DNA of 64,000 nucleotides from Leucobacter sp. cx-328 (GTDB lineage Bacteria > Actinomycetota > Actinomycetes > Actinomycetales > Microbacteriaceae), in assembly GCF_014530035.1 (NCBI RefSeq), contig NZ_JACVMX010000005.1, positions 62,001-126,000 on the forward strand. The letters run 5' to 3'. Of the stretch, positions 1 through 8,965 are shown piece after piece. The notes beneath the pieces are model-generated. The model saw only the letters and a program-made list of their open reading frames with translations. It was not told where the DNA came from and ran no database searches. Position 1 is the stretch's first letter; every line of letters begins with the position of its first letter. A program made the position numbers and the translations under genes.

Positions 1-6
1 AGCGCA

Positions 7-606
7 ATGCAGCCGCTGCGCCTGCACGAGCGCACGCTACCAACGGCGCCTGAACTCGCTCCGCTCCTTCCCGGCGGCGCACTCCGCGAAGGGGGCATCT
101 ACTCGGTCTCCGGCTCTTGGCAGCTCGCGCTTACTTTCCTCGCCCCCGTGTCACAAAGTGGCGCGTGGTGCGGCATTATTGGCTGTCCAGATCTCAGTGC
201 TGAAGCCGCTGCCGAGGTGGGCATTGCTCTTGACCGCTGCATCATCGTGCCAAATCCCGGCAATCGCACGACCGCGGTCGCCGACATGCTGAGCGGCACA
301 GTCACTGCGCTCCTCACGAAGTTTCCCGCCGAGGTCCCACCACACGACGCAGAACACATCGCAGCCAGACTTCGCGAGCAGGGCTCTGCGCTCATTGTCA
401 TGGGAGATTGGCGTCGCACCGATGCCGAGATTCGAGTGACAGATTCCCGCTGGCTTGGGCTAGACACTGGCCGCGGTGCACTCCGCGACCGCGAGTTGAC
501 CGTTCGCAGCAATGACCACCGCGGCCCTCGCACGCACAAGATCCGATTCGCTGGCGGCCACCTGGCCCCGCAGCAATCACCAGTCCGCTTGGTGGCAACG
601 CGATGA
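7..606 (+). CDS. imuA: ImuA-like RecA-fold accessory protein of the DnaE2 mutasome (5' end may be outside the window)
   Basis: The gene encodes about 199 residues and overlaps the start of imuB by 4 bases (ATGA). It is assigned mainly by position: in actinobacteria a small RecA-like ImuA protein precedes imuB and dnaE2. The N-terminal half (GGALREGGIYSVSG, then a hydrophobic stretch) resembles the degenerate nucleotide-binding core of ImuA/SulA-type proteins, but I see no intact Walker A motif. The frame is open to the left edge of the window, so the true start may lie further upstream. In this system ImuA and ImuB are thought to help recruit DnaE2 for error-prone translesion synthesis after DNA damage. 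Any LexA box that controls the operon would be outside the window. Confidence 0.7.
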   Translation: MQPLRLHERTLPTAPELAPLLPGGALREGGIYSVSGSWQLALTFLAPVSQSGAWCGIIGCPDLSAEAAAEVGIALDRCIIVPNPGNRTTAVADMLSGTVTALLTKFPAEVPPHDAEHIAARLREQGSALIVMGDWRRTDAEIRVTDSRWLGLDTGRGALRDRELTVRSNDHRGPRTHKIRFAGGHLAPQQSPVRLVATR

Positions 607-2204
607 GCCTCGAACAAGCCAAGCAGCGCATCATTGCACTGTGGTTCCCCGATTGGCCCGTTTACGCACACCTTGATGCATTTAGCGCCGAACTGGCCGA
701 TCCGCTCCCACCGCTTGCTCTCACGTCCAAGCGCACGATCGTTGCGTGTTCACCCTCGGCGCGCGCACGCGGTGTGCGGATCGGACTGCGCGAGCAAGAA
801 GCCCGCCTCCGCTGCCCAGATCTCGCAATCGAACCACTGCATCCCACGCTGGGAGCAGAGCGCTTCGCGACACTGCTCGCGGCCTTCGCAGACCTTATTC
901 CTCACATCGCCGAAGAACGACCCGGCCTTGCCGTCATGCAGGCACGAGGCCCCGCGCGGTTTTATGGCAGTGAACTGCAGGCCGCACAAGAGCTGTGCAG
1001 GTTCGCGACCGAACTCGGCTATGTCACCGCTCGCGTTGGCATAGCCGAGGGCAGATTTGCGGCAGCACAGGCTGCCAGAACTGACGCGCAAAACCCATAT
1101 CTGGAAACAGCGGAAGCAGGCGTCAGAGTGCTGCGCCCTGGCACCGCGCGAGCGTTTCTTGCGCCGCTCCCTGTAGACCTCGCGATCGCAGCCTCACCAC
1201 GTTTGGGCGACACATTGCACGGGCTCGGCATCCACACGCTTGGCGCTTTCGCAGCGCTCCCCGAACCTGCCGTGCGCGCCCGTTTCGGCCCCAGCGGTAT
1301 TGCCGCACACCGTCGCGCGCAGGGGCTTGACCCGGCAACCCCCGCGACAATTCAAGCGTATGCTCCAGCACAGACGTTCGAGGTGACACAAGAGTTTGAG
1401 TCCCCTATTGATACTGCTGAACAACTCGCTTTTGCGTGCAGTGCGCTCGCAAATACCTGTGTCGATCAGCTCGCGCAGGCAAACCTTGTCTGCACAGAGC
1501 TTCGCATCACTCTGGTCGATGACATCGGCGTACTTCACGAGCGAGTCTGGGGACACCCCCAGCATTTCTCTGCGGCAGATCTCCTCACGCGTATTCGCTG
1601 GCAAAGTGAACAGGTTCCCCGCGCTCCCGAACGCACTGGGTCTGGCATCGCGCGAATCCTGGTGTTTCCAGTTCGTACTGATGCGGCTGCGGCGCACGAA
1701 CCAGGCCTCTGGAACACCGGCGCAGACGAACGCGTGCATCACCAGTTCAGTCGCGTGCAACAGCTCCTCGGCCCGAGCAGCATCGGCACGTTCTCTCTCA
1801 CAGGTGGGCGCCTTGTCAGCGAACGTCAGGCGTTCACGCCGTGGGGCACCGTACAAGCTGACGCGTCACGCAACAGTGCCGCTGCACCGTGGCCGGGGGC
1901 GCTCTCGGAGCCGCATCCCTCTCTCGTTTTTGATCCACCAATTCCCGCGCATCTCATTGGCACCGATGGCACTCCCCTGCTCGTCACCTCCGATGACGTA
2001 TTGTCAGCAGACCCTGCTGAGTTCACGGCAGGGTCACAGCAGAGTGTTCAGGTCGCGCACTGGTCCTTCCCGTGGCCGTTGCGTGAGCGTTGGTGGGAAG
2101 GCAGACCAGTCAGACACCGCTTACAGATCGAGCTTGCAGACGGCACTGCCTGGCTTCTCATTACTTCGAACCAGTCATGGTTCGCCGAGGGGAAGTACGA
2201 CTGA
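603..2204 (+). CDS. imuB: ImuB, catalytically inactive Y-family polymerase homologue
   Basis: The 533-residue protein has a Y-family polymerase layout, but the N-terminal strand reads ALWFPDWPVYAHLDAF instead of the acidic D-x-D motif of DinB/UmuC, as expected for ImuB, an adaptor rather than a polymerase. The motif QAFTPWG near residue 409 sits where mycobacterial ImuB has its beta-clamp-binding motif, so it is a probable clamp contact (inference). Known role: with ImuA it brings DnaE2 to the replication clamp at lesions. Its stop overlaps the dnaE2 ATG as TGATG, and its start overlaps the imuA stop, so the three genes look translationally coupled. Confidence 0.88.
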   Translation: MSLEQAKQRIIALWFPDWPVYAHLDAFSAELADPLPPLALTSKRTIVACSPSARARGVRIGLREQEARLRCPDLAIEPLHPTLGAERFATLLAAFADLIPHIAEERPGLAVMQARGPARFYGSELQAAQELCRFATELGYVTARVGIAEGRFAAAQAARTDAQNPYLETAEAGVRVLRPGTARAFLAPLPVDLAIAASPRLGDTLHGLGIHTLGAFAALPEPAVRARFGPSGIAAHRRAQGLDPATPATIQAYAPAQTFEVTQEFESPIDTAEQLAFACSALANTCVDQLAQANLVCTELRITLVDDIGVLHERVWGHPQHFSAADLLTRIRWQSEQVPRAPERTGSGIARILVFPVRTDAAAAHEPGLWNTGADERVHHQFSRVQQLLGPSSIGTFSLTGGRLVSERQAFTPWGTVQADASRNSAAAPWPGALSEPHPSLVFDPPIPAHLIGTDGTPLLVTSDDVLSADPAEFTAGSQQSVQVAHWSFPWPLRERWWEGRPVRHRLQIELADGTAWLLITSNQSWFAEGKYD

Positions 2205-5200
2205 TGGCTGGCTGGCACAACCCAAAGATCACCTGGTCCGAGCTTGAGCGCAGGCTCTCCGGGCGCCCGGACGCGGGCGCCCAAGTGGCCGCAACACCGC
2301 CGGCAGAGAAGGTTTCCCCGCGTCAGGGATCCGCCCACACACCAGAACGTGATGACTCCCACATTCCGTATGCAGAGTTGCATGCGCACTCCCACTACAG
2401 CTTCCTCGACGGCGCATCCTCACCGCAGCAGCTCATCCGCACCGCGGCCGAACTTGACCTCGATGGCATCGCAATCACCGATCACGATGGCCTCTATGGG
2501 GCTGCCCGTTTCGCAGAGGAAGCAACCGCTTTCCCCAACGTTCGCACCGTATACGGGGCCGAACTCAGTCTCGGCCTCGATGTCCCCCAGCTCGGCGCGA
2601 TCGACCCAGTTGGCACGCACCTGCTCGCACTCGCCCACGGCCAGGAGGGATATCACCGACTCGCGAGCGCGATTACCCACGCGCAACTGGCCGGCGGCGC
2701 AAAAGGCCGCCCCGTCTATGACCTCGAGTCGCTCGCCGAATCAGCTGGCGGCGAATGGGCCATTCTGACCGGCTGCCGCAAGGGCGCGGTACAGCAGGCA
2801 CTCAATACCGCTTCGAACAGATCCGACGGAGAAGACGCGGCCCTATTGGAACTCAATCGCCTCATTGCACTCTTCGGACGCGACCAGGTGCACGTTGAGC
2901 TCACGCACCACGGCCGCCCCGGCGACGATGCGCGGATCGACCAGCTCGCCGGCCTTGCCAAGCACGCAGGTGTGCCCATCTTGGCAACCGGCAACGTGCA
3001 CTACGCGACCCTCGCTGAGACGCCACTGGCCGAAGCGGTGGCCGCGGTTCGCGCGCGGAGAAGTCTCGCGGAAATGAACCCGTATCTGCCTGCGAACGGT
3101 TCTGCACGATTGCGAAGCGGTGCCTGGATGCTGAACCGGTTTGCCAGGCACGCAGACGCTGTGCTGCGCACCGCGCCCCTGGCCCGCGAACTCGCGTTCC
3201 CTCTCGCCAAGGCGAAGCCAAACCTGCCCCGTATCCCACTACCTGACGGGCAGACGCAGATGGGTTGGCTCCGCGAACTCGTCTGGCGCGGCGCTGAACA
3301 GCGGTACGGGCAAGCACTCGACGCGGCAAAGCGCGCACGCATCGAGCGCGAACTCGGAGTCATTGAAGCAAAAGACTTCCCCGGTTACTTCCTCATCGTG
3401 CACGACATCGTGCAGCATGCCCGTAGCCTCGGCATCCTCTGCCAGGGGCGCGGATCGGCTGCGAACTCAGCCGTTTGCTACGTGCTCGAAATCACCGCGG
3501 TCGACTCGATCTACTACGACCTCCCGTTTGAGCGATTCCTCTCAAGCATGCGCGATGAAGAGCCAGACATCGATGTCGACTTCGATTCTGAGCGCCGCGA
3601 AGAGGTCATCCAATACGTCTACGCCAAATACGGCAGGCTGAACGCCGCTCAGGTTGCCAACGTCATCACGTACCGCCCGAAAGCAGCGGTGCGCGATGCC
3701 GCGCGCGCCCTCGGTTATAGTTCTGCCCAGCAGACGGCATGGACGAAACAGCTTGAACGCGGCGGCAAGATCGCCGAGAACACCGCGCTGCCAGCGCCTG
3801 TCGCCAAGTTGGCAGAGATGATGTTGACGGCGCCACGTCACCTCGGTATTCACTCCGGCGGCATGGTACTCACCGACCGTCCCGTCGGCGAGGTCTGCCC
3901 AATCGAGCACGCCCGCATGGAGCGCCGCACGGTCCTCCAATGGGACAAAGACGACTGCGCGTCTATGGGTCTTGTCAAGTTTGATCTACTTGGACTCGGC
4001 ATGCTGAGCGCGATCCGCAAATCATTCGACATGATCGCGGCAGGCACCGGTGAGCAATGGAGCATCGAAACCATTCCCCGTGAAGAGAGCGGCGTCTACG
4101 ACATGCTCTGCCGCGGTGACGCGGTCGGTGTCTTCCAGCTCGAAAGCCGCGCGCAGCTCAATACGCTCCCCCGACTCAAACCACGCAAGTTCACTGACCT
4201 CGTGATTGAAATTGCGCTCATCCGGCCGGGGCCAGTACAAGGCGGCTCCGTGCACCCCTACCTCCGCAGACGCTCGGGTGCCGAGCCCATCACCTATCCG
4301 CATCCCACGCTTGAGCCCGTACTCAAGCGCACGCTCGGCATTCCACTCTTCCAAGAGCAGCTCATGCAGATGGCAATGGCCGTTGGCAATTTCACGGGTG
4401 AAGATGCCGACCAGCTCCGCCGAGCAATGGGGTCAAAGCGCGGCGAGGAGCGGATCGACAAGCTCAAGTCGAAACTCTTCACTGGCATGGCCGAACACGG
4501 CATCGTGGGTGATGAGGCAGCTCGAATCTTCGAACAGATCGAGGCGTTTGCGAGCTTCGGCTTCGCAGAAAGCCATTCGATCAGCTTTGCGTTGCTCGTC
4601 TACGTGAGTGCCTGGCTCAAGCTGCACTATCCGGCGGCGTTCCTCGCTGGGCTGTTGCAGTCTCAACCCATGGGCTTCTACTCACCGCGATCACTCGTCG
4701 AAGACTCCCGAAGGCACGGCGTCGAGGTGTTGCCCCCTGATGTCCAGTTCTCCGATGTCGCCTCGGTCATCGCCCCGAGCGCTTCGCAGGGTTCGCGCGC
4801 TTCGCAAGGTTCGCCCAGCCCGCTCCAAGAACCGAGTGGGATCCACGCCTGCACCATCTTCGAACAACCACCGGTGGGCCTATTCGACAGCAGTAGACCA
4901 GACGAGAGCGGGCAACACCGACGTGACCGCAATGTTCATGTGCGGCTCGGTCTCACTGAGATCCGCGGCATCGAGACGGCAACAGCAGAGCGCATCGTCG
5001 CAGCCCGCGCGCGCGAGCCGTTCCTCGACATGGCCGACCTTGCCCGCAGAGCAGACCTCAGCAAAGATCAGCTCGAGGCGCTCGCGAGCGCGGGCGCGTG
5101 CAGCGGCATCGGTCTTGAACGACGCGAGGCACTCTGGTCGGCAGGCCCCAGCTCAGAAAACCGTGAGCGTTATCTCCCAGGCATCGCCACCTCCGTGCAA

Positions 5201-5635
5201 CCGCCCCTGCTACCTCTCCTCACCCCTGGCGAGCAATCTGCACTCGATCTTTGGAGCACGGGTGTGGTCACCGAGCATCATCCGCTCAGCCTGTTGCGCG
5301 ACCAGCTCGATGTACGTCGTGTCGTACGATCCGACCGCACCAGCCAGGTACGTCCAGGGAGCATCGTCGAAGTCGCTGGCGTCGTCACCCATCGGCAGCG
5401 CCCCAGCACGGCAGGCGGTGTCACCTTCCTCACTCTTGAAGATGAGAGTGGCACCGTCAACATCGTGGTCTGGCAGAAGATGTGGGAGCGGCACAGGTTG
5501 GTGGCTCGATCCGCGCCAGCGCTCATCGTGCGAGGCCGCCTAGAACGATCACCAGAAGGGGTAGAAAACGTCGTCGCCGAAAGTTTCGAGCCTTTAGCTG
5601 CCCCACCCGCCGTGCAGTCTCGAGATTTTCAATGA
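2204..5635 (+). CDS. dnaE2: Error-prone DNA polymerase III alpha subunit DnaE2
   Basis: The product has about 1143 residues, slightly longer than usual for DnaE2. An N-terminal PHP domain begins near residue 56 (ELHAHSHYSFLDG, ITDHDG). The C-family polymerase active site is PDIDVDFD near residue 454, followed by FQLESRAQ and the IRPGPVQGG motif. An OB-fold region lies near the C-terminus (VEVAGVVTHRQRP). A low-complexity Ser/Gln-rich insertion occurs near residues 860-910, where repeated GCTTCGCA-like DNA is visible. I chose the ATG at 2204 because it overlaps the imuB stop (TGATG) and follows GAGGGGAAG; an open reading frame extending upstream to 2090 lies inside imuB. DnaE2 does mutagenic lesion bypass. 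Confidence 0.92.
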   Translation: MAGWHNPKITWSELERRLSGRPDAGAQVAATPPAEKVSPRQGSAHTPERDDSHIPYAELHAHSHYSFLDGASSPQQLIRTAAELDLDGIAITDHDGLYGAARFAEEATAFPNVRTVYGAELSLGLDVPQLGAIDPVGTHLLALAHGQEGYHRLASAITHAQLAGGAKGRPVYDLESLAESAGGEWAILTGCRKGAVQQALNTASNRSDGEDAALLELNRLIALFGRDQVHVELTHHGRPGDDARIDQLAGLAKHAGVPILATGNVHYATLAETPLAEAVAAVRARRSLAEMNPYLPANGSARLRSGAWMLNRFARHADAVLRTAPLARELAFPLAKAKPNLPRIPLPDGQTQMGWLRELVWRGAEQRYGQALDAAKRARIERELGVIEAKDFPGYFLIVHDIVQHARSLGILCQGRGSAANSAVCYVLEITAVDSIYYDLPFERFLSSMRDEEPDIDVDFDSERREEVIQYVYAKYGRLNAAQVANVITYRPKAAVRDAARALGYSSAQQTAWTKQLERGGKIAENTALPAPVAKLAEMMLTAPRHLGIHSGGMVLTDRPVGEVCPIEHARMERRTVLQWDKDDCASMGLVKFDLLGLGMLSAIRKSFDMIAAGTGEQWSIETIPREESGVYDMLCRGDAVGVFQLESRAQLNTLPRLKPRKFTDLVIEIALIRPGPVQGGSVHPYLRRRSGAEPITYPHPTLEPVLKRTLGIPLFQEQLMQMAMAVGNFTGEDADQLRRAMGSKRGEERIDKLKSKLFTGMAEHGIVGDEAARIFEQIEAFASFGFAESHSISFALLVYVSAWLKLHYPAAFLAGLLQSQPMGFYSPRSLVEDSRRHGVEVLPPDVQFSDVASVIAPSASQGSRASQGSPSPLQEPSGIHACTIFEQPPVGLFDSSRPDESGQHRRDRNVHVRLGLTEIRGIETATAERIVAARAREPFLDMADLARRADLSKDQLEALASAGACSGIGLERREALWSAGPSSENRERYLPGIATSVQPPLLPLLTPGEQSALDLWSTGVVTEHHPLSLLRDQLDVRRVVRSDRTSQVRPGSIVEVAGVVTHRQRPSTAGGVTFLTLEDESGTVNIVVWQKMWERHRLVARSAPALIVRGRLERSPEGVENVVAESFEPLAAPPAVQSRDFQ

Positions 5636-5643
5636 ACATTAGC

Positions 5644-5656
5644 TAAGCTGACCGAG
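5644..5656 (+). promoter_or_regulatory. Probable leaderless -10 element of pncB
   Basis: TAAGCT at 5644-5649 ends 6 nt before the GTG start of pncB, and there is no Shine-Dalgarno sequence. The spacing fits transcription starting at the first base of the start codon. I see no convincing -35 box. Confidence 0.4.
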
Positions 5657-7002
5657 TGAACACCACAGCACGGTCCACCGCTTTCTTCACCGACCATTAC
5701 GAGCTGACGATGGTTGATGCGGCGCTTCGCAATGGCACCGCTCACCGTCAGAGCGTCTTTGAGCTGTTTGCGCGCCGACTCTCGGGCGCACGTCGATACG
5801 GCGTTGTTGCCGGCGTCGGCCGTCTGCTCGAAGCAATCGAACAGTTCCGTTTCGGTGACGCTGAACTCGAGTTCCTCCGTCGCAAGAACATTGCGAGCGC
5901 CGAGACACTCGATTGGCTCGCAAACTACCGTTTCAGCGGTGACATCTGGGGCTACCCCGAAGGTGAAGTCTTCTTCCCCGGCTCACCACTGCTGACGGTT
6001 GAGTCAACCTTCGCTGAGGGCGTGGTACTCGAGACTCTCGCCCTCTCCATCCTCAACGCTGATTCTGCCGTCGCAACCGCTGCTTCGCGCATGACCAATG
6101 CGGCGCATGGCAAGCCGCTTGCAGAGATGGGCTCACGCCGCACCGGTGAGTACAGCGCGGTCGCAGCCGCACGCGCCGCGTACATCGCAGGCTTCGGCGC
6201 CACCTCAAATCTCGAGGCTGGTCGCACGTACGGTATCCCAACGATGGGCACCGCCGCGCACAGCTTTACCCTCCTCCACGACAGCGAGCGTGAAGCATTT
6301 GAGGCACAGATTGCCGCGTTCGGTGTCGATACCACGCTCCTCGTTGACACCTATGACATCGAGCAGGGCGTGCGCACCGCGATCGACGTTGCTGGCACCG
6401 AACTTGGCGCTGTGCGCATCGACTCGGGCGATCTCCCAGTCGTCGTCGCGCGGGTGCGAAACCTGCTTGATAGCCTCGGCGCAACCAACACGAAGATCAC
6501 CGTCACAAACGACCTCGATGAGCACACCGTGGCTGCGCTTTCCCACTCTCCGGTCGATGCGTTCGGGGTCGGCACCTCGGTGGTTGTTGGTTCAGGCACC
6601 CCGACCATGGGTATGGTCTACAAGCTCGTCTCCCGCCAGGGAAACGACGGCGAGTGGGTCTCAGTCGCGAAAAAGAGTGCAGACAAGGCCACCGTCGGCG
6701 GCCGCAAGTCTGTACGACGCACTTTTGACGCGAAGGGGCACGCAAACGCAGAGCTCATCTTTGCGAGCAGCGACCCTGCAGAGCAGCACGGTTCGCACGC
6801 AAACGACGACGCCGCCGCAGCGACCACCGGTCGAGACGTGCTCGTACCGCTCATGCTCAACGGCGAAATCGAGTCCGGTCATACCGGCCAGGAGGGGATC
6901 GCGCTCGCACGCGAACGTCATATTACGAGCGTCGCAGAGCTGCCACTCGTGGCAATGAGCCTCACACGAGGAGACCCCGCTATCCCTACCGAATACCGGT
7001 AA
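5656..7002 (+). CDS. pncB: Nicotinate phosphoribosyltransferase
   Basis: The 448-residue enzyme converts nicotinate plus PRPP to nicotinate mononucleotide in NAD salvage, coupled to ATP hydrolysis. Recognisable signatures are TDHYELTM at the N-terminus, the GTAAHSF segment with the likely phosphorylated His, RIDSGDL, and the phosphate-binding run GVGTSVVVGSGTPTMG. An acidic, Asn/Asp/Ala-rich stretch (HANDDAAAAT) near residue 385 looks like a lineage-specific loop. It starts with GTG. It lies just after dnaE2 but probably has its own promoter. Its 3' end forms one arm of a hairpin shared with the convergent DUF3039 gene. Confidence 0.95.
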   Translation: MNTTARSTAFFTDHYELTMVDAALRNGTAHRQSVFELFARRLSGARRYGVVAGVGRLLEAIEQFRFGDAELEFLRRKNIASAETLDWLANYRFSGDIWGYPEGEVFFPGSPLLTVESTFAEGVVLETLALSILNADSAVATAASRMTNAAHGKPLAEMGSRRTGEYSAVAAARAAYIAGFGATSNLEAGRTYGIPTMGTAAHSFTLLHDSEREAFEAQIAAFGVDTTLLVDTYDIEQGVRTAIDVAGTELGAVRIDSGDLPVVVARVRNLLDSLGATNTKITVTNDLDEHTVAALSHSPVDAFGVGTSVVVGSGTPTMGMVYKLVSRQGNDGEWVSVAKKSADKATVGGRKSVRRTFDAKGHANAELIFASSDPAEQHGSHANDDAAAATTGRDVLVPLMLNGEIESGHTGQEGIALARERHITSVAELPLVAMSLTRGDPAIPTEYR

Positions 7003-7015
7003 AGCGCGGGGTCTC
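6971..7015. terminator. Hairpin between convergent pncB and the DUF3039 gene
   Basis: GAGACCCCGC (6971-6980) and GCGGGGTCTC (7006-7015) form a perfect 10-bp inverted repeat that spans the pncB stop codon. There is no T-run, so it could serve both strands or act with Rho. Confidence 0.55.
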
Positions 7016-7029
7016 TGCGAGGGGGTGCG

Positions 7030-7302
7030 TTACTTACGCATTCCCTCGTACACCTTCTTGCAGTCTGGGCAGACCGGGAACTTCTCGGGGTCACGCGACG
7101 GCGTCCACTTCTTGCCGCAGAGGGCACGCACGGGTTTGCCGGTCACCGCCGATTCGAGGATCTTGTCTTTCGGCACATAGTGCGAAAAACGCTCGTGATC
7201 GCCGTCTTCAATCTGCGAGTCTTCGAGAAGCTTCTCGAGTTCGCGGTCGAGAACGTCGACCCCTCCAGCAGGCTCAGACTCACGTCGCGTAAAGATTCCC
7301 AT
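7030..7302 (-). CDS. DUF3039 domain-containing small protein
   Basis: The protein has 90 residues and unknown function. It ends in a conserved zinc-ribbon-like region: LESAVTGKPVRALCGKKW, then FPVCPDCKKVYEGM. This gives Cys residues in a C-(n)-CxxC arrangement, typical of DUF3039, a family found in actinobacteria. I chose the ATG at 7302 (MGIFTRRESEP); the frame remains open upstream but that extension runs into the neighbouring terminator and is not conserved-looking. TAGAAT lies 7 nt upstream, so the mRNA may be leaderless. Confidence 0.85.
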   Translation of the reverse strand: MGIFTRRESEPAGGVDVLDRELEKLLEDSQIEDGDHERFSHYVPKDKILESAVTGKPVRALCGKKWTPSRDPEKFPVCPDCKKVYEGMRK

Positions 7303-7309
7303 AGCTGGC

Positions 7310-7315
7310 ATTCTA
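7310..7315 (-). promoter_or_regulatory. Probable leaderless -10 of the DUF3039 gene
   Basis: On the minus strand, TAGAAT is followed by 7 nt and then the ATG at 7302, with no ribosome-binding site between them. Confidence 0.45.
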
Positions 7316-7326
7316 CCGCGCAAACC

Positions 7327-7365
7327 AAAAGCCGGCTGAGTCGAAATAAGACCCAGCCGGCTTTT
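7327..7365 (-). terminator. Rho-independent-like terminator of the ABC exporter operon
   Basis: AAAAGCCGGCTG (7327-7338) and CAGCCGGCTTTT (7354-7365) are perfect 12-base inverted repeats. On the minus strand the stem runs into TTTT, just downstream of the ABC permease stop. Confidence 0.8.
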
Positions 7366-7390
7366 CACGAGCAGTTCGCACTCCAGTGAA

Positions 7391-8965
7391 CTAGTCGAAC
7401 ATCTGTGTTGCCGCGATAAGTTCTGGACCGCGTCGATTGAAGATCGCGCCACCAATCAGCACGCCGACAATGAGCACAAGCAAGCCGAAGCCGAGACCAA
7501 CGACAAGCGCAAGAATGTTCCAGCCAAGTTCGGGCACCGCAATCGCGTATCCCGAGAGCAGTACAGGGACGAGCGAGAGCATGGCGGCGGTGATCATCGA
7601 CATCGTCTGAGCGGTGCCAGAACCAGAGCCAGACCACTGCGGCTGCGCAAAGGGGCTCTCACCGGGACGCGTCGCAGGATACGGCATCAGTGCAGAGAAG
7701 ATACTCGAAACGCCACTCGCAACCAACAGCACACCAAGGTTCATGCCGATCAGAGCTGGCAACACACGCCAATCACCGATGATCGTCGCGGTCAGGCTTG
7801 AGCCAATCACCGCGATCGGAACGCCGAACATCAGTACAGGAGCAAGTCTGCCCCAACGATCTGCGCGGCCGTCAACACCACTTGCGACGTGTTCCCAAAT
7901 CGCCGTCGAGTCCATTGCGACATCGTTGTGCTGCGACCAACCGAAGAGGAGCATCAGCACCGGGAGCGGAATCACCGCGAGCACGCGAATATCTGCGCCG
8001 GCCACCCAGAAGGCAAGCAGCATCACGATCGGCGCGATCGGAATAGCAGCGAGCGCAACACGGTAACGCGGATCTCGTGCCCAGTACGTCAGCTGACGCG
8101 CAGCAATTGCTGAAGCCGGGCGAGCTGCGAAGCGTTCGAACCAGCCGAGGCCGCGTCGGGCGCTCAGCACGTCGACCGGCGCTTCAAGCGAGACATGAGT
8201 CTTGCCGGCTACGAGGAACCACAGACCACCAAGCACGATCGTCGAGCCGAGCAATACACTCAGGCGCAGCAGCGCGTCGACGGTCATACCGGTGCCAAAC
8301 ATTGAGCTTGCGGTCAGGCCAGCACCGAAGGGCGTCCATCCAAGCACGCGAGCTGCGTCTTCAAGCATCTGTGCTTCTTCAGGACGGAACACCGTGGCGA
8401 AGGCAAAAGCGATGACAGGAACGATTGCAATCAACAGGACGACGCCGATGAGGCGAACGGTGCCTTCGATCCGGGCACTCACCCACAGCTTGGAAAGACC
8501 TGCCATCAGCCGAGCGCTCACCAATACGAACAGCGCAGTCAGTACTCCAGCGAGCGGAACAGCCCAGACAGGGCCGACCGTCCACAGCGGGCGGGTACAC
8601 AGCACAGTCACTAGCCACACAATGAAGGTGAAGAACGGCCACGTCAAGACGCCAGAGGACAGCATTGCCCATGCGATCGAGCGTGAACGCACCGGGTAGG
8701 CAGTGAACTGGCGAACATCGAGCATACGACGCGAGTCAAAGAATGGGACGATGGTTGCAGCGATCAGCAGGATCGAGCCAACGAGCACGTCGATCGTGTC
8801 ACGCACGACGATATCGTTCACCACCAGCAGCGGCAGCAGTCCAAGCAGCACGGCCGCAGCGAAGCCGAGCATGAGACGGATCGCCGCGCGAACGACGTGA
8901 CCTGCGGAGCCGCGGAAGATTCCGCCGAGCAGTGCTACTCGGAGTCGGAAGAGCCTTGCAGCCAC
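7391..8965 (-). CDS. ABC transporter permease (large integral membrane protein)
   Basis: The 524-residue protein is hydrophobic throughout and I count roughly 10-12 membrane segments, with a more polar middle (LEAPVDVLSARRGLGWFERF). It starts at a GTG that overlaps the 3' end of the upstream ATPase gene by 31 bases; GAAGGGG lies 5 nt before this start, inside the ATPase gene. It is therefore very likely the membrane partner of that ATPase. The pair resembles ABC-2 type exporters, but I cannot identify the substrate from sequence. The gene ends just before a strong hairpin terminator. Confidence 0.8.
   Translation of the reverse strand: MAARLFRLRVALLGGIFRGSAGHVVRAAIRLMLGFAAAVLLGLLPLLVVNDIVVRDTIDVLVGSILLIAATIVPFFDSRRMLDVRQFTAYPVRSRSIAWAMLSSGVLTWPFFTFIVWLVTVLCTRPLWTVGPVWAVPLAGVLTALFVLVSARLMAGLSKLWVSARIEGTVRLIGVVLLIAIVPVIAFAFATVFRPEEAQMLEDAARVLGWTPFGAGLTASSMFGTGMTVDALLRLSVLLGSTIVLGGLWFLVAGKTHVSLEAPVDVLSARRGLGWFERFAARPASAIAARQLTYWARDPRYRVALAAIPIAPIVMLLAFWVAGADIRVLAVIPLPVLMLLFGWSQHNDVAMDSTAIWEHVASGVDGRADRWGRLAPVLMFGVPIAVIGSSLTATIIGDWRVLPALIGMNLGVLLVASGVSSIFSALMPYPATRPGESPFAQPQWSGSGSGTAQTMSMITAAMLSLVPVLLSGYAIAVPELGWNILALVVGLGFGLLVLIVGVLIGGAIFNRRGPELIAATQMFD

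Noticed and set aside
4608-5543. Second long plus-strand frame inside dnaE2
   Set aside because: It has no family resemblance and dnaE2 is continuous across it.
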